A stretch of DNA of 64,000 nucleotides from Siphonodentalium dalli (Eukaryota > Mollusca > Scaphopoda > Gadilida > Siphonodentaliidae). Below, piece by piece: positions 32,789 to 48,009 of the stretch. Under the pieces are notes generated by a model. It made no database searches. It saw nothing but the letters and a program-made list of their open reading frames with translations, and was not told the DNA's origin. The translations under genes were made by a program, and so were the position numbers. The DNA lies in assembly GCA_032622095.1 (NCBI GenBank), contig CP136063.1:14613814-14677813 (forward strand). The letters run 5' to 3'. Each line of letters opens with the position of its first letter. Within the stretch, counting starts at the first letter, position 1.

Positions 32789-35700
32789 AGTGTGTAGAAA
32801 GGTGGTGACTGATCTGAGGTCGAGAGCCAGTCAGTATATATATATATATGCAAGAAACTATGGATTGATGTATGCAATGTGCATCATACAGGGGTGTAGA
32901 AATGTGGTGACTGATCTGAGGTCGAGAGCCGGTCAATATATATATATACAAGAAACTATGGATTGATGTCTGCAATGTGCATCATACAGGTGTGTAGAAA
33001 TGTGCATCATACAGGTGTGTAGGTGAGTGATCTGAGGTCGAGAGCCCGTCAGTATATATATATGCAAGAAACTATGGATTGATGTCTGCTATGTGCATCA
33101 TGCAGGTGTGTAGAAATGTGGTGAGTGATCTGAGGTCGAGAGCCAGTCAGTATATATATACAAGAAACTATGGATTGATGTCTGCTATGTGCATCATACA
33201 GGTGTGTAGAAATGTGGTGAGTGATCTGAGGTCGAGAGCCAGTCAGTATATATATATATGCAAGAAACTATGGATGAATGTCTGCAATGTGCATCATACA
33301 GGTGTGTAGAAATGTGGTGAGTGATCTGAGGTCGAGAGTCAGTCAGTATATATATGCAATAAACTATGGATTGATGTCTGCTATGTGCATCATACAGGTG
33401 TGTAGAAATGTGGTGAGTCATCTGAGGTCGAGAGCCAGTCAGTATATATATACAAGAAACTATGGATTGATGTCTGCAATGTGCATCATACAGGTGTGTA
33501 GGTGAGTGATCTGAGGTCGAGAGCCAGTCAGTATATATTTGCAATAAACTATGGATTGATGTCTGCTATGTGCATCATACAGGTGTGTAGAAAGGTGGTG
33601 AGTGATCTGAGGTCGAGAGCCTGACAGTATATATACAAGAAACTACGGATTGATGTCTGCAATGTGCATCATACAGGTGTGTAGGTGAGTGATCTGAGGT
33701 CGACAGCCAGTCAGTATATATATGCAATAAACTATGGATTGATGTCTGCTATGTGCATCATACAGGTGTGTAGAAATGTGGCGAGTGATCTGAGGTCGAG
33801 AGTCAGTCAGTATATATATACAAGAAACTATGGATTGATGTCTGCTATGTGCATCATACAGGTGTGTAGGTGAGTGATCTGAGGTCGAGAGCCAGTCAGT
33901 ATATATATACAAGAAACTACGGATTGATGTCTGCAATGTGCATCATACAGGTGTGTAGAAATGTGGTGAGTGATCTGAGGTCGAGAGCCAGTCAGTATAT
34001 ATATGCAAGAAACTATGGATTAATGTCTGCTATGTGCATCATACAGGTGTGTAGAAATGTGGTGAGTGATCAGAGGTCGAGAGCCTGACAGTATATATAT
34101 ATGCAAGAAACTATGGATTGATGTCTACAATGTGCATCATACAGGTGTGTAGAAAGGTGGTGAGTGATCTGAGGTCGAGGGCCTGACAGTATATATATAT
34201 ATATATATACAAGAAACTATGGATTGATGTCTGCTATGTGCATCATACAGGGGTGTAGAAAGGTGGTGAGTGATCTGAGGTCGAGAGCCAGACAGTATAT
34301 ATATACAAGAAACTATGGATTGATGTCTGCTATGTGCATCATACAGGTGTGTAGAAAGGTGGTGAGTGATCTGAGGTCGAGAGCCAGTCAGAATATATAT
34401 GCAAGAAACTATTGATTGATGTCTGCAATGTGCATCATACAGGTGTGTAGAAATGTGGTGAGTGATCTAAGGTCGAGAGCCAGTCAGTATATATATGCAC
34501 GAAACTATGGATTGATGTCTGCAATGTGCATCATACAGGTGTGTAGAAATGTGGTGAGTGATCTGAGGTCGAGAGCCCGTCAGTATATATATGCAAGAAA
34601 CTATGGATTGATGTCTGCAATGTGCACCATACAGGTGGGTAGAAATGTGGTGAGTGATATGAGATCGTATATATGCAAGAAACTACGGATTGATGTCTGC
34701 AATGAGCATCATACAGGTGTGTAGAAATGTGGTGAGTGATCTGAGGTCGAGAACCAGTCAGTATATATATGCAAGGAAACTATGGATTGATGTCTGCTAT
34801 GTGCATCATACAGGTGTGTAGAAAGGTGGTGAGTGATCTGAGGTCGAGAACCAGTCAGTATATATATGCAAGGAAATTATGGATTGATGTCTGCTATGTG
34901 CATCATACAGGTGTGTAGAAAGGTGGTGAGTGATCTGAGGTCGAAAACCAGTCAGTATATATATGCAATAAACTATGGATTGATGTCTGCTATGTGCATC
35001 ATACAGGTGTGTTGAAATGTGGTGAGTGATCTGAGGTCGTATATATGCAAGAAACTACGGATTGATGTCTGCAATGTGCATCATACAGGTGTGTAGAAAT
35101 GTGGTGAGTGATCTGAGATCGAGAGCCCGTCAGTATATATATATGCAAGAAACTATGGATTGATGTCTGCTATGTGCATCATACAGGTGTGTAGAAATGT
35201 GGTGAGTGATCTGAGGTCGTATATATGCAAGAAACTACGGATTGATGTCTGCTATGTGCATCATGCAGGTGTGTAGAAATGTGGTGAGTGATCTGAGGTC
35301 GAGAGCCAGTCAGTATATATATGCAAGAAACTATGGATTGATGTATGCAATGTGCATCATACAGGTGTGTAGAAATGTGGTGAGTGATCTGAGGTCGAGA
35401 GCCAGTCAGTAGATATATGCAAGAAACTATGGATTGATGTCTGCTATGTGCATCATACAGGTGTGTAGAAATGTGGCGAGTGATCTGAGGTCGAGAGCCA
35501 GTCAGTATATATATGCATGAAACTACGGATTGATGTCTGCAATGTGCATCATGCAGGTGTGTAGAAATATAAATGTGGTGAGTGATCTGAGGTCGTATAT
35601 ATGCAAGAAACTACGGATTGATGTCTGTAATGTGCATCATACAGGTGTGCAGAAATGTGGTGAGTGATCTGAGGTCGAGAGTAAGTCAGTATATATATGC

Positions 35701-36581
35701 AAGAAACTACGGATTGATGTCTGCAATGTGATACAGGTGTGTAGAAAGGTGGTGAATGATCTGAGGTCGAGGGCCTGACAGTATATATATATACAAGAAA
35801 CTATGGATTGATGTCTGCAATGTGCATCATACACTTGTGTAGAAATGTGGTGAGTGATCTGAGGTCGAGAGCCCGTCAGTATATATATGCAAGAAACTAT
35901 GGATGGATGTCTGCAATGTGCATCATACCCTTGTGTAGAAATGTGGTGAGTGATCTGAGGTCGAGAGCCCGTCAGTAAATATATGCAAGAAACTATGGAT
36001 TAATGTCTGCAATGTGCACCATACAGGTGGGTAGAAATGTGGTGAGTGATCTGAGGTCGAGAGCCCGTCAGTATATATATGCAAGAAACTATGGATTGAT
36101 GTCTGCAATGTGCACCATACAGGTGGGTAGAAATGTGGTGAGTGATCTGAGATCGTATATATGCAAGAAACTACGGACTGATGTCTGCAATGTGCATCAT
36201 ACAGGTGTGTAGAAATGTGGTGAGTGATCTGAGGTCGAGAACCAGTCAGTATATATATGCAAGAAACTATGGATTGATGTCTGCTATGTGCATCATACAG
36301 GTGCGTAGAAAGGTGGTGAGTGATCTGAGGTCGAGACCCAGTCAGTATATATACGCAAGAAACTATGGATTGATGTCTGCAATGTGCATCATACGGGTGT
36401 GAAGAAATGTGGTGAGTGATCTGAGGTCGAGGGCCTGACAGTATATATATATGCAAGAAACTATGGATTGATGTCTACAATGTGCATCATACAGGTGTGT
36501 AGAAAGGTGGTGAGTGATCTGAGGTCGAGGGCCTGACAGTATATATATATATATATATATATATATACAAGAAACTGTGGA

Positions 36582-39500
36582 TTGATGTCTGCTATGTGCA
36601 TCATACAGGGGTGTAGAAAGGTGGTGAGTGATCTGAGGTCGAGAGCCAGACAGTATATATATACAAGAAACTATGGATTGATGTCTGCTATGTGCATCAT
36701 ACAGGTGTGTAGAAAGGTGGTGAGTGATCTGAGGTCGAGAGCCAGTCAGAATATATATGCAAGAAACTATTGATTGATGTCTGCAATGTGCATCATACAG
36801 GTGTGTATAAATGTGGTGAGTGATCTAAAGTCGAGAGCCAGTCAGTATATATATGCAAGAAACTATGGATTGATCTCTGCAATGTGCATCATACAGGTGT
36901 GTAGAAATGTGGTGAGTGATCTGAGGTCGAGAGCCCGTCAGTATATATATGCAAGAAACTATGGATTGATGTCTGCAATGTGCACCATACAGGTGGGTAG
37001 AAATGTGGTGAGTGATATGAGATCGTATATATGCAAGAAACTACGGATTGATGTATGCAATGTGCATCATACAGGTGTGTAGAAATGTGGTGAGTGATCT
37101 GAGGTCGAGAACCAGTCAGTATATATATGCAAGAAACTATGGATTGATGTATGCAATGTGCATCATACAGGTGTGTAGAAATGTGGTGAGTGATCTGAGG
37201 TCGAGAGCCAGTCAGTAGATATATGCAAGAAACTATGGATTGATGTCTGCTATGTGCATCATACAGGTGTGTAGAAATGTGGCGAGTGATCTGAGGTCGA
37301 GAGCCAGTCAGTATATATATGTATGAAACTACGGATTGATGTCTGCAATGTGCATCATGCAGGTGTGTAGAAATATAAATGTGGTATGCAAGAAACTACG
37401 GATTGATGTCTGTAATGTGCATCATACAGGTGTGCTGAAATGTCGTGAGTGATCTGAGGTCGAGAGTAAGTCAGTATATATATGCAAGAAACTACGGATT
37501 GATGTCTGCAATGTGATACAGGTGTGTAGAAAGGTGGTGAATGATCTGAGGTCGAGGGCCTGACAGTATATATATATACAAGAAGCTATGGATTGATGTC
37601 TGCAATGTGCATCATACACTTGTGTAGAAATGTGGTGAGTGATCTGAGGTCGAGAGCCCGTCAGTATATATATGCAAGAAACTATGGATTGATGTCTGCA
37701 ATGTGCATCATACAGGTGTGTAGAAATGTGGTGAGTGATCTGAGGTCGAGAGTCAGTCAGTATATATATGCAAGAAACTATGGATTGATGTCTGCAATGT
37801 GCATCATACAGGTGTGTAGAAATGTGGTGAGTGATCTGAGGTCGAGAGCCAGTCAGTATATATATATGCAAGAAACTATGGATTGATGTCTGCAATGTGC
37901 ATCATACAGGTGTGTAGGTGAGTGATCTGAGGTCGAGAGCCCGTCAGTATATATATGCAAGAAACTATGGATTGATGTCTGCTATGTGCATCATACAGGT
38001 GCGTAGAAAGGTGGTGAGTGATCTGAGGTCGAGACCCAGTCAGTATATATACGCAAGAAACTATGGATTGATGTCTGCAATGTGCATCATACGGGTGTGA
38101 AGAAATGTGGTGAGTGATCTGAAGTCGAGGGCCTGACAGTATATATATATGCAAGAAACTATGGATTGATGTCTACAATGTGCATCATACAGGTGTGTAG
38201 AAAGGTGGTGAGTGATCTGAGGTCGAGGGCCTGACAGTATATATATATATATATATATATACAAGAAACTGTGGATTGATGTCTGCTATGTGCATCATAC
38301 AGGGGTGTAGAAAGGTGGTGAGTGATCTGAGGTCGAGAGCCAGACAGTATATATATACAAGAAACTATGGATTGATGTCTGCTATGTGCATCATACAGGT
38401 GTGTAGAAAGGTGGTGAGTGATCTGAGGTCGAGAGCCAGTCAGAATATATATGCAAGAAACTATTGATTGATGTCTGCAATGTGCATCATACAGGTGTGT
38501 ATAAATGTGGTGAGTGATCTAAAGTCGAGAGCCAGTCAGTATATATATGCAAGAAACTATGGATTGATCTCTGCAATGTGCATCATACAGGTGTGTAGAA
38601 ATGTGGTGAGTGATCTGAGGTCGAGAGCCCGTCAGTATATATATGCAAGAAACTATGGATTGATGTCTGCAATGTGCACCATACAGGTGGGTAGAAATGT
38701 GGTGAGTGATATGAGATCGTATATATGCAAGAAACTACGGATTGATGTCTGCAATGTGCATCATACAGGTGTGTAGAAATGTGGTGAGTGATCTGAGGTC
38801 GAGAACCAGTCAGTATATATATGCAAGAAACTATGGATTGATGTATGCAATGTGCATCATACAGGTGTGTAGAAATGTGGTGAGTGATCTGAGGTCGAGA
38901 GCCAGTCAGTAGATATATGCAAGAAACTATGGATTGATGTCTGCTATGTGCATCATACAGGTGTGTAGAAATGTGGCGAGTGATCTGAGGTCGAGAGCCA
39001 GTCAGTATATATATGTATGAAACTACGGATTGATGTCTGCAATGTGCATCATGCAGGTGTGTAGAAATATAAATGTGGTATGCAAGAAACTACGGATTGA
39101 TGTCTGTAATGTGCATCATACAGGTGTGCAGAAATGTCGTGAGTGATCTGAGGTCGAGAGTAAGTCAGTATATATATGCAAGAAACTACGGATTGATGTC
39201 TGCAATGTGATACAGGTGTGTAGAAAGGTGGTGAATGATCTGAGGTCGAGGGCCTGACAGTATATATATATACAAGAAGCTATGGATTGATGTCTGCAAT
39301 GTGCATCATACACTTGTGTAGAAATGTGGTGAGTGATCTGAGGTCGAGAGCCCGTCAGTATATATATGCAAGAAACTATGGATTGATGTCTGCAATGTGC
39401 ATCATACAGGTGTGTAGAAATGTGGTGAGTGATCTGAGGTCGAGAGTCAGTCAGTATATATATGCAAGAAACTATGGATTGATGTCTGCAATGTGCATCA

Positions 39501-40980
39501 TACAGGTGTGTAGAAATGTGGTGAGTGATCTGAGGTCGAGAGCCAGTCAGTATATATATGCAAGAAACTATGGATTGATGTATGCAATGTGCATCATACA
39601 GGTGTGTAGGTGAGTGATCTGAGGTCGAGAGCCCGTCAGTATATATATGCAAGAAACTATGGATTGATGTCTGCTATGTGCATCATACAGGTGCGTAGAA
39701 AGGTGGTGAGTGATCTGAGGTCGAGACCCAGTCAGTATATATACGCAAGAAACTATGGATTGATGTCTGCAATGTGCATCATACGGGTGTGAAGAAATGT
39801 GGTGAGTGATCTGAGGTCGAGGGCCTGACAGTATATATATATGCAAGAAACTATGGATTGATGTCTACAATGTGCATCATACAGGTGTGTAGAAAGGTGG
39901 TGAGTGATCTGAGGTCGAGGGCCTGACAGTATATATATATATATATATACAAGAAACTGTGGATTGATGTCTGCTATGTGCATCATACAGGGGTGTAGAA
40001 AGGTGGTGAGTGATCTGAGGTCGAGAGCCAGACAGTATATATATACAAGAAACTATGGATTGATGTCTGCTATGTGCATCATACAGGTGTGTAGAAAGGT
40101 GGTGAGTGATCTGAGGTCGAGAGCCAGTCAGAATATATATGCAAGAAATTATTGATTGATGTCTGCAATGTGCATCATACAGGTGTGTATAAATGTGGTG
40201 AGTGATCTAAAGTCGAGAGCCAGTCAGTATATATATATGCAAGAAACTATGGATTGATCTCTGCAATGTGCATCATACAGGTGTGTAGAAATGTGGTGAG
40301 TGATCTGAGGTCGAGAGCCCGTCAGTATATATATGCAAAAAACTATGGATTGATGTCTGCAATGTGCACCATACAGGTGGGTAGAAATGTGGTGAGTGAT
40401 ATGAGATCGTATATATGCAAGAAACTACGGATTGATGTCTGCAATGTGCATCATACAGGTGTGTAGAAATGTGGTGAGTGATCTGAGGTCGAGAACCAGT
40501 CAGTATATATATGCAAGAAACTATGGATTGATGTATGCAATGTGCATCATACAGGTGTGTAGAAATGTGGTGAGTGATCTGAGGTCGAGAGCCAGTCAGT
40601 AGATATATGCAAGAAACTATGGATTGATGTCTGCTATGTGCATCATACAGGTGTGTAGAAATGTGGCGAGTGATCTGAGGTCGAGAGCCAGTCAGTATAT
40701 ATATGTATGAAACTACGGATTGATGTCTGCAATGTGCATCATGCAGGTGTGTAGAAATATAAATGTGGTGAGTGATCTGAGGTCGTATATATGCAAGAAA
40801 CTACGGATTGATGTCTGTAATGTGCATCATACAGGTGTGCAGAAATGTCGTGAGTGATCTGAGGTCGAGAGTTAGTCAGTATATATATGCAAGAAACTAC
40901 GGATTGATGTCTGCAATGTGATACAGGTGTGTAGAAAGGTGGCGAATGATCTGAGGTCGAGGGCCTGACAGTATATATAT
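36582..40980. repeat. Higher-order repeat in array 2, about 1.69 kb, nearly three copies
   Basis: Blocks starting at 36582, 38276 and 39964 (spacings 1694 and 1688) share unit order and private variants: cagaatatatatgc with ctattgattg, gtgtataaatgtgg with atctaaagtcg, atctctgcaatg, the short unit gagatcgtatatatg, and the odd unit aatataaatgtgg. The spacing difference comes mostly from TA-run length. Copy three diverges at about 40980. Related single blocks recur at 34224, 44496, 46601 and 56979. Confidence 0.85.
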
Positions 40981-43900
40981 ATACAAGAAACTATGGATTG
41001 ATGTATGCAATGTGCATCATACAGGTGTGTAGAAATGTGGTGAGTGATCTGAGGTCGAGAGCCAGTCAGTAGATATATGCAAGAAACTATGGATTGATGT
41101 CTGCTATGTGCATCATACAGGTGTGTAGAAATGTGGCGAGTGATCTGAGGTCGAGAGCCAGTCAGTATATATATGTATGAAACTACGGATTGATGTCTGC
41201 AATGTGCATCATGCAGGTGTGTAGAAATATAAATGTGGTGAGTGATCTGAGGTCGTATATATGCAAGAAACTACGGATTGATGTCTGTAATGTGCATCAT
41301 ACAGGTGTGCAGAAATGTCGTGAGTGATCTGAGGTCGAGAGTAAGTCAGTATATATATGCAAGAAACTACGGATTGATGTCTGCAATGTGATACAGGTGT
41401 GTAGAAAGGTGGTGAATGATCTGAGGTCGAGGGCCTGACAGTATATATATATACAAAAAACTATGGATTGATGTCTGCAATGTGCATCATACACTTGTGT
41501 AGAAAGGTGGTGAGTGATCTGAGGTCGAGAGCCCGTCAGTATATATATGCAAGAAACTATGGATTGATGTCTGCAATGTGCATCATACAGGTGTGTAGAA
41601 ATGTGGTGAGTGATCTGAGGTCGAGAGTCAGTCAGTATATATATGCAAGAAACTATGGATTGATGTCTGCAATGTGCATCATACAGGTGTGTAGAAATGT
41701 GGTGAGTGATCTGAGGTCGAGAACCAGTCAGTATATATATGCAAGAAACTATGGATTGATGTCTGCAATGTGCATCATACAGGTGTGTAGGTGAGTGATC
41801 TGAGGTCGAGAGCCCGTCAGTATATAAATGCAAGAAACTACGGATTGATGTCTGCAATGTGCATCATACAGGTGTGTAGAAATGTGGTGAGTGATCTGAG
41901 ATCGAGAGCCCGTCAGTATATATATATGCAAGAAACTATGGATTGATGTCTGCTATGTGCATCATACAGGTGTGTAGAAATGTGGTGAGTGATCTGAGGT
42001 CGTATATATGCAAGAAACTACGGATTGATGTCTGCTATGTGCATCATACAGGTGTGTAGAAATGTGGTGAGTGATCTGAGGTCGAGAGCCAGTCAGTATA
42101 TATATGCAAGAAACTATGGATTGATGTATGCAATGTGCATCATACAGGTGTGTAGAAATGTGGTGAGTGATCTGAGGTCGAGAGCCAGTCAGTAGATATA
42201 TGCAAGAAACTATGGATTGATGTCTGCTATGTGCATCATACAGGTGTGTAGAAATGTGGCGAGTGATCTGAGGTCGAGAGCCAGTCAGTATATATATGCA
42301 TGAAACTACGGATTGATGTCTGCAATGTGCATCATGCAGGTGTGTAGAAATATAAATGTGGTGAGTGATCTGAGGTCGTATATATGCAAGAAACTACGGA
42401 TTGATGTCTGTAATGTGCATCATACAGGTGTGCAGAAATGTGGTGAGTGATCTGAGGTCGAGAGTAAGTCAGTATATATATGCAAGAAACCACGGATTGA
42501 TGTCTGCAATGTGATACAGGTGTGTAGAAAGGTGGTGAATGATCTGAGGTCGAGGGCCTGACAGTATATATATATACAAGAAACTATGGATTGATGTCTG
42601 CAATGTGCATCATACACTTGTGTAGAAATGTGGTGAGTGATCTGAGGTCGAGAGCCCGTCAGTATATATATGCAAGAAACTATGGATTGATGTCTGCAAT
42701 GTGCATCATACAGGTGTGTAGAAATGTGGTGAGTGATCTGAGGTCGAGAGTCAGTCAGTATATATATGCAAGAAACTATGGATTGATGTCTGCAATGTGC
42801 ATCATACAGGTGTGTAGAAATGTGGTGAGTGATCTGAGGTCGAGAGCCAGTCAGTATATATATGCAAGAAACTATGGATGGATGTCTGCTATGTGCATCA
42901 TACAGGTGTGTAGAAAGGTGGTGAGTGATCTGAGGTCGAGAGCCAGTCAGAATATATATGCAAGAAACTATGGATTGATGTCTGCTATGTGCATCATACA
43001 TGTGTGTAGAAATGTGGTGAGTGATCTGAGGTCGAGATCCCGTCAGTATATATATGCAAGATACTATGGATTGATGTCTGCAATGTGCACCATACAGGTG
43101 GGTAGAAATGTGGTGAGTGATCTGGGATCGTATATATGCAAGAAACTACGGATTGATGTCTGCAATGTGCATCATTCAGGTGTGTAGAAATGTTGTGAGT
43201 GATCTGAGGTCGAGAAGCAGTCAGTATATATATGCAAGAAACTATGGATTGATGTCTGCTATGTGCATCATACAGGTGTGTAGAAAGGTGGTGAGTGATC
43301 TGAGGTCGAGAACCAGTCAGTATATATATGCAAGAAACTACGGATTGATGTTTGCAATGTGCATCATACAGGTGTGTAGAAACGTGGTGAGTGATCTGAG
43401 GTCGAGGGCCTGACAGTATATATATATATACAAGAAACTATGGATGGATGTCTGCAATGTGCATCATACACTTGTGTAGAAATGTGGTGAGTGATCTGAG
43501 GTCGAGAGCCCGTCAGTAAATATATGCAAGAAACTATGGATTAATGTCTGCAATGTGCATCGTACAGGTGTGTAGAAATGTGGTGAGTGATCTGAGGTCG
43601 AGAGCCAGTCAGTATATATACGCAAGAAACTATGGATTGATGTCTGCAATGTGCATCATACAGGTGTGTAGAAATGTGGTCAGTGATCTGAGGTCGAGAG
43701 CCAGTCAGTATATATATGCAAGAAACTATGGATGGATGTCTGCTATGTGCATCATACAGGTGTGTAGAAAGGTGGTGAGTGATCTGAGGTCGAGAGCCAG
43801 TCAGAATATATATGCAAGAAACTATGGATTGATGTCTGCAATGTGCATCATACGGGTGTGTAGAAATGTGGTGAGTGATCTGAGGTCGAGAGCCAGTCAG

Positions 43901-46900
43901 TATATATATGCAAGAATACTATGGATCGATGTCTGCAATGTGCATCATACAGGTGTGTAGAAATGTGGTGAGTGATCTGAGGTCGAGAGCCCGTCAGTAT
44001 ATATATGCAAGAAACTATGGATTGATGTCTGCAATGTGCACCATACAGGTGGGTAGAAATGTGGTGAGTGATCTGAGATCGTATATATGCAAGAAACTAC
44101 GGACTGATGTCTGCAATGTGCATCATACAGGTGTGTAGAAATGTGGTGAGTGATCTGAGGTCGAGAACCAGTCAGTATATATATGCAAGAAACTATGGAT
44201 TGATGTCTGCTATGTGCATCATACAGGTGCGTAGAAAGGTGGTGAGTGATCTGAGGTCGAGACCCAGTCAGTATATATACGCAAGAAACTATGGATTGAT
44301 GTCTGCAATGTGCATCATACGGGTGTGAAGAAATGTGGTGAGTGATCTGAGGTCGAGGGCCTGACAGTATATATATGCAAGAAACTATGGATTGATGTCT
44401 ACATTGTGCATCATACAGGTGTGTAGAAAGGTGGTGAGTGATCTGAGGTCGAGGGCCTGACAGTATATATATATATATATACAAGAAACTATGGATTGAT
44501 GTCTGCTATGTGCATCATACAGGGGTGTAGAAAGGTGGTGAGTGATCTGAGGTCGAGAGCCAGACAGTATATATATACAAGAAACTATGGATTGATGTCT
44601 GCAATGTGCATCATACAGGTGTGTAGCAATGTGGTGAGTGATCTAAGGTCGAGAGCCAGTCAGTATATATATGCAAGAAACTATGGATTGATCTCTGCAA
44701 TGTGCATCATACAGGTGTGTAGAAATGTGGTGAGTGATCTGAGGTCGAGAGCCCGTCAGTATATATATGCAAGAAACTATGGATTGATGTCTGCAATGTG
44801 CATCATACAGGTGTGTAGAAATGTGGTGAGTGATCTGAGGTCGAGAGTCAGTCAGTATATATATGCAAGAAACTATGGATTGATGTCTGCAATGTGCATC
44901 ATACAGGTGTGTAGAAATGTGGTGAGTGATCTGAGGTCGAGAGCCAGTCAGTATATATATGCAAGAAACTATGGATGGATGTCTGCTATGTGCATCATAC
45001 AGGTGTGTAGAAAGGTGGTGAGTGATCTGAGGTCGAGAGCCAGTCAGAATATATATGCAAGAAACTATGGATTGATGTCTGCTATGTGCATCATACATGT
45101 GTGTAGAAATGTGGTGAGTGATCTGAGGTCGAGAGCCCGTCAGTATATATATGCAAGAAACTATGGATTGATGTCTGCAATGTGCACCATACAGGTGGGT
45201 AGAAATGTGGTGAGTGATCTGAGATCGTATATATGCAAGAAACTACGGATTGATGTCTGCAATGTGCATCATACAGGTGTGTAGAAATGTTGTGAGTGAT
45301 CTGAGGTCGAGAAGCAGTCAGTATGTATATGCAAGAAACTATGGATTGATGTCTGCTATGTGCATCATGCAGGTGTGTAGAAAGGTGGTGAGTGATCTGA
45401 GGTCGAGAACCAGTCAGTATATATATGCAAGAAACTACGGATTGATGTTTGCAATGTGCATCATACAGGTGTGTAGAAACGTGGTGAGTGATCTGAGGTC
45501 GAGGGCCTGACAGTATATATATATATATATACAAGAAACTATGGATGGATGTCTGCAATGTGCATCATACACTTGTGTAGAAATGTGGTGAGTGATCTGA
45601 GGTCGAGAGCCCGTCAGTAAATATATGCAAGAAACTATGGATTAATGTCTGCAATGTGCATCATACAGGTGTGTAGAAATGTGGTGAGTGATCTGAGGTC
45701 GAGAGCCAGTCAGTATATATACGCAAGAAACTATGGATTGATGTCTGCAATGTGCATCATACAGGTTTGTAGAAATGTGGTCAGTGATCTGAGGTCGAGA
45801 GCCAGTCAGTATATATATGCAAGAAACTATGGATGGATGTCTGCTATGTGCATAATACAGGTGTGTAGAAAGGTGGTGAGTGATCTGAGGTCGAGAGCCA
45901 GTCAGAATAAATATGCAAGAAACTATGGATTGATGTCTGCAATGTGCATCATACGGGTGTGTAGAAATGTGGTGAGTGATCTGAGGTCGAGAGCCAGTCA
46001 GTATATATATGCAAGAATACTATGGATCGATGTCTGCAATGTGCATCATACAGGTGTGTAGAAATGTGGTGAGTGATCTGAGGTCGAGAGCCCGTCAGTA
46101 TATATATGCAAGAAACTATGGATTGATGTCTGCAATGTGCACCATACAGGTGGGTAGAAATGTGGTGAGTGATCTGAGATCGTATATATGCAAGAAACTA
46201 AGGACTGATGTCTGCAATGTGCATCATACAGGTGTGTAGAAATGTGGTGAGTGATCTGAGGTCGAGAACCAGTCAGTATATATATGCAAGAAACTATGGA
46301 TTGATGTCTGCTATGTGCATCATACAGGTGCGTAGAAAGGTGGTGAGTGATCTGAGGTCGAGACCCAGTCAGTATATATACGCAAGAAACTATGGATTGA
46401 TGTCTGCAATGTGCATCATACGGGTGTGAAGAAATGTGGTGAGTGATCTGAGGTCGAGGGCCTGACAGTATATATATATGCAAGAAACTATGGATTGATG
46501 TCTACAATGTGCATCATACAGGTGTGTAGAAAGGTGGTGAGTGATCTGAGGTCGAGGGCCTGACAGTATATATATATATATATATACAAGAAACTATGGA
46601 TTGATGTCTGCTATGTGCATCATACAGGGGTGTAGAAAGGTGGTGAGTGATCTGAGGTCGAGAGCCAGACAGTATATATATACAAGAAACTATGGATTGA
46701 TGTCTGCTATGTGCATCATACAGGTGTGTAGAAAGGTGGTGAGTGATCTGAGGTCGAGAGCCAGTCAGAATATATATGCAAGAAACTATTGATTGATGTC
46801 TGCAATGTGCATCATACAGGTGTGTATAAATGTGGTGAGTGATCTAAGGTCGAGAGCCAGTCAGTATATATATGCAAGAAACTATGGATTGATCTCTGCA

Positions 46901-48009
46901 ATGTGCATCATACAGGTGTGTAGAAATGTGGTGAGTGATCTGAGGTCGAGAGCCCGTCAGTATATATATGCAAGAAACTATGGATTGATGTCTGCAATGT
47001 GCACCATACAGGTGGGTAGAAATGTGGTGAGTGATATGAGATCGTATATATGCAAGAAACTACGGATTGATGTCTGCAATGTGCATCATACAGGTGTGTA
47101 GAAATGTGGTGAGTGATCTGAGGTCGAGAACCAGTCAGTATATATATGCAAGAAACTATGGATTGATGTATGCAATGTGCATCATACAGGTGTGTAGAAA
47201 TGTGGTGAGTGATCTGAGGTCGAGAGCCAGTCAGTAGATATATGCAAGAAACTATGGATTGATGTCTGCTATGTGCATCATACAGGTGTGTAGAAATGTG
47301 GCGAGTGATCTGAGGTCGAGAGCCAGTCAGTATATATATGTATGAAACTACGGATTGATGTCTGCAATGTGCATCATGCAGGTGTGTAGAAATATAAATG
47401 TGGTGAGTGATCTGAGGTCGTATATATGCAAGAAACTACGGATTGATGTCTGTAATGTGCATCATACAGGTGTGCAGAAATGTCATGAGTGATCTGAGGT
47501 CGAGAGTAAGTCAGTATATATATGCAAGAAACTACGGATTGATGTCTGCAATGTGATACAGGTGTGTAGAAAGGTGGTGAATGATCTGAGGTCGAGGGCC
47601 TGACAGTATATATATATACAAGAAACTATGGATTGATGTCTGCAATGTGCATCATACACTTGTGTAGAAATGTGGTGAGTGATCTGAGGTCGAGAGCCCG
47701 TCAGTATATATATGCAAGAAACTATGGATTGATGTCTGCAATGTGCATCATACAGGTGTGTAGAAATGTGGTGAGTGATCTGAGGTCGAGAGTCAGTCAG
47801 TATATATATGCAAGAAACTATGGATTGATGTCTGCAATGTGCATCATACAGGTGTGTAGAAATGTGGTGAGTGATCTGAGGTCGAGAGCCCGTCAGTATA
47901 TATATGCAAGAAAATATGGATTGATGTCTGCAATGTGCATCATACAGGTGTGTAGAAATGTGGTGAGTGATCTGAGGTCGAGAGCCAGTCAGTATATATA
48001 TGCAAGAAA

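Noticed and set aside
44496-45284. 262-codon plus-strand open frame in array 2, and similar frames up to about 230 codons on both strands
   Set aside because: The 96-bp unit is 3 x 32 bases and its consensus lacks stops in some frames, so runs stay open on both strands at once. Frames end wherever an 89-bp unit occurs. No start context or codon-level conservation was seen.
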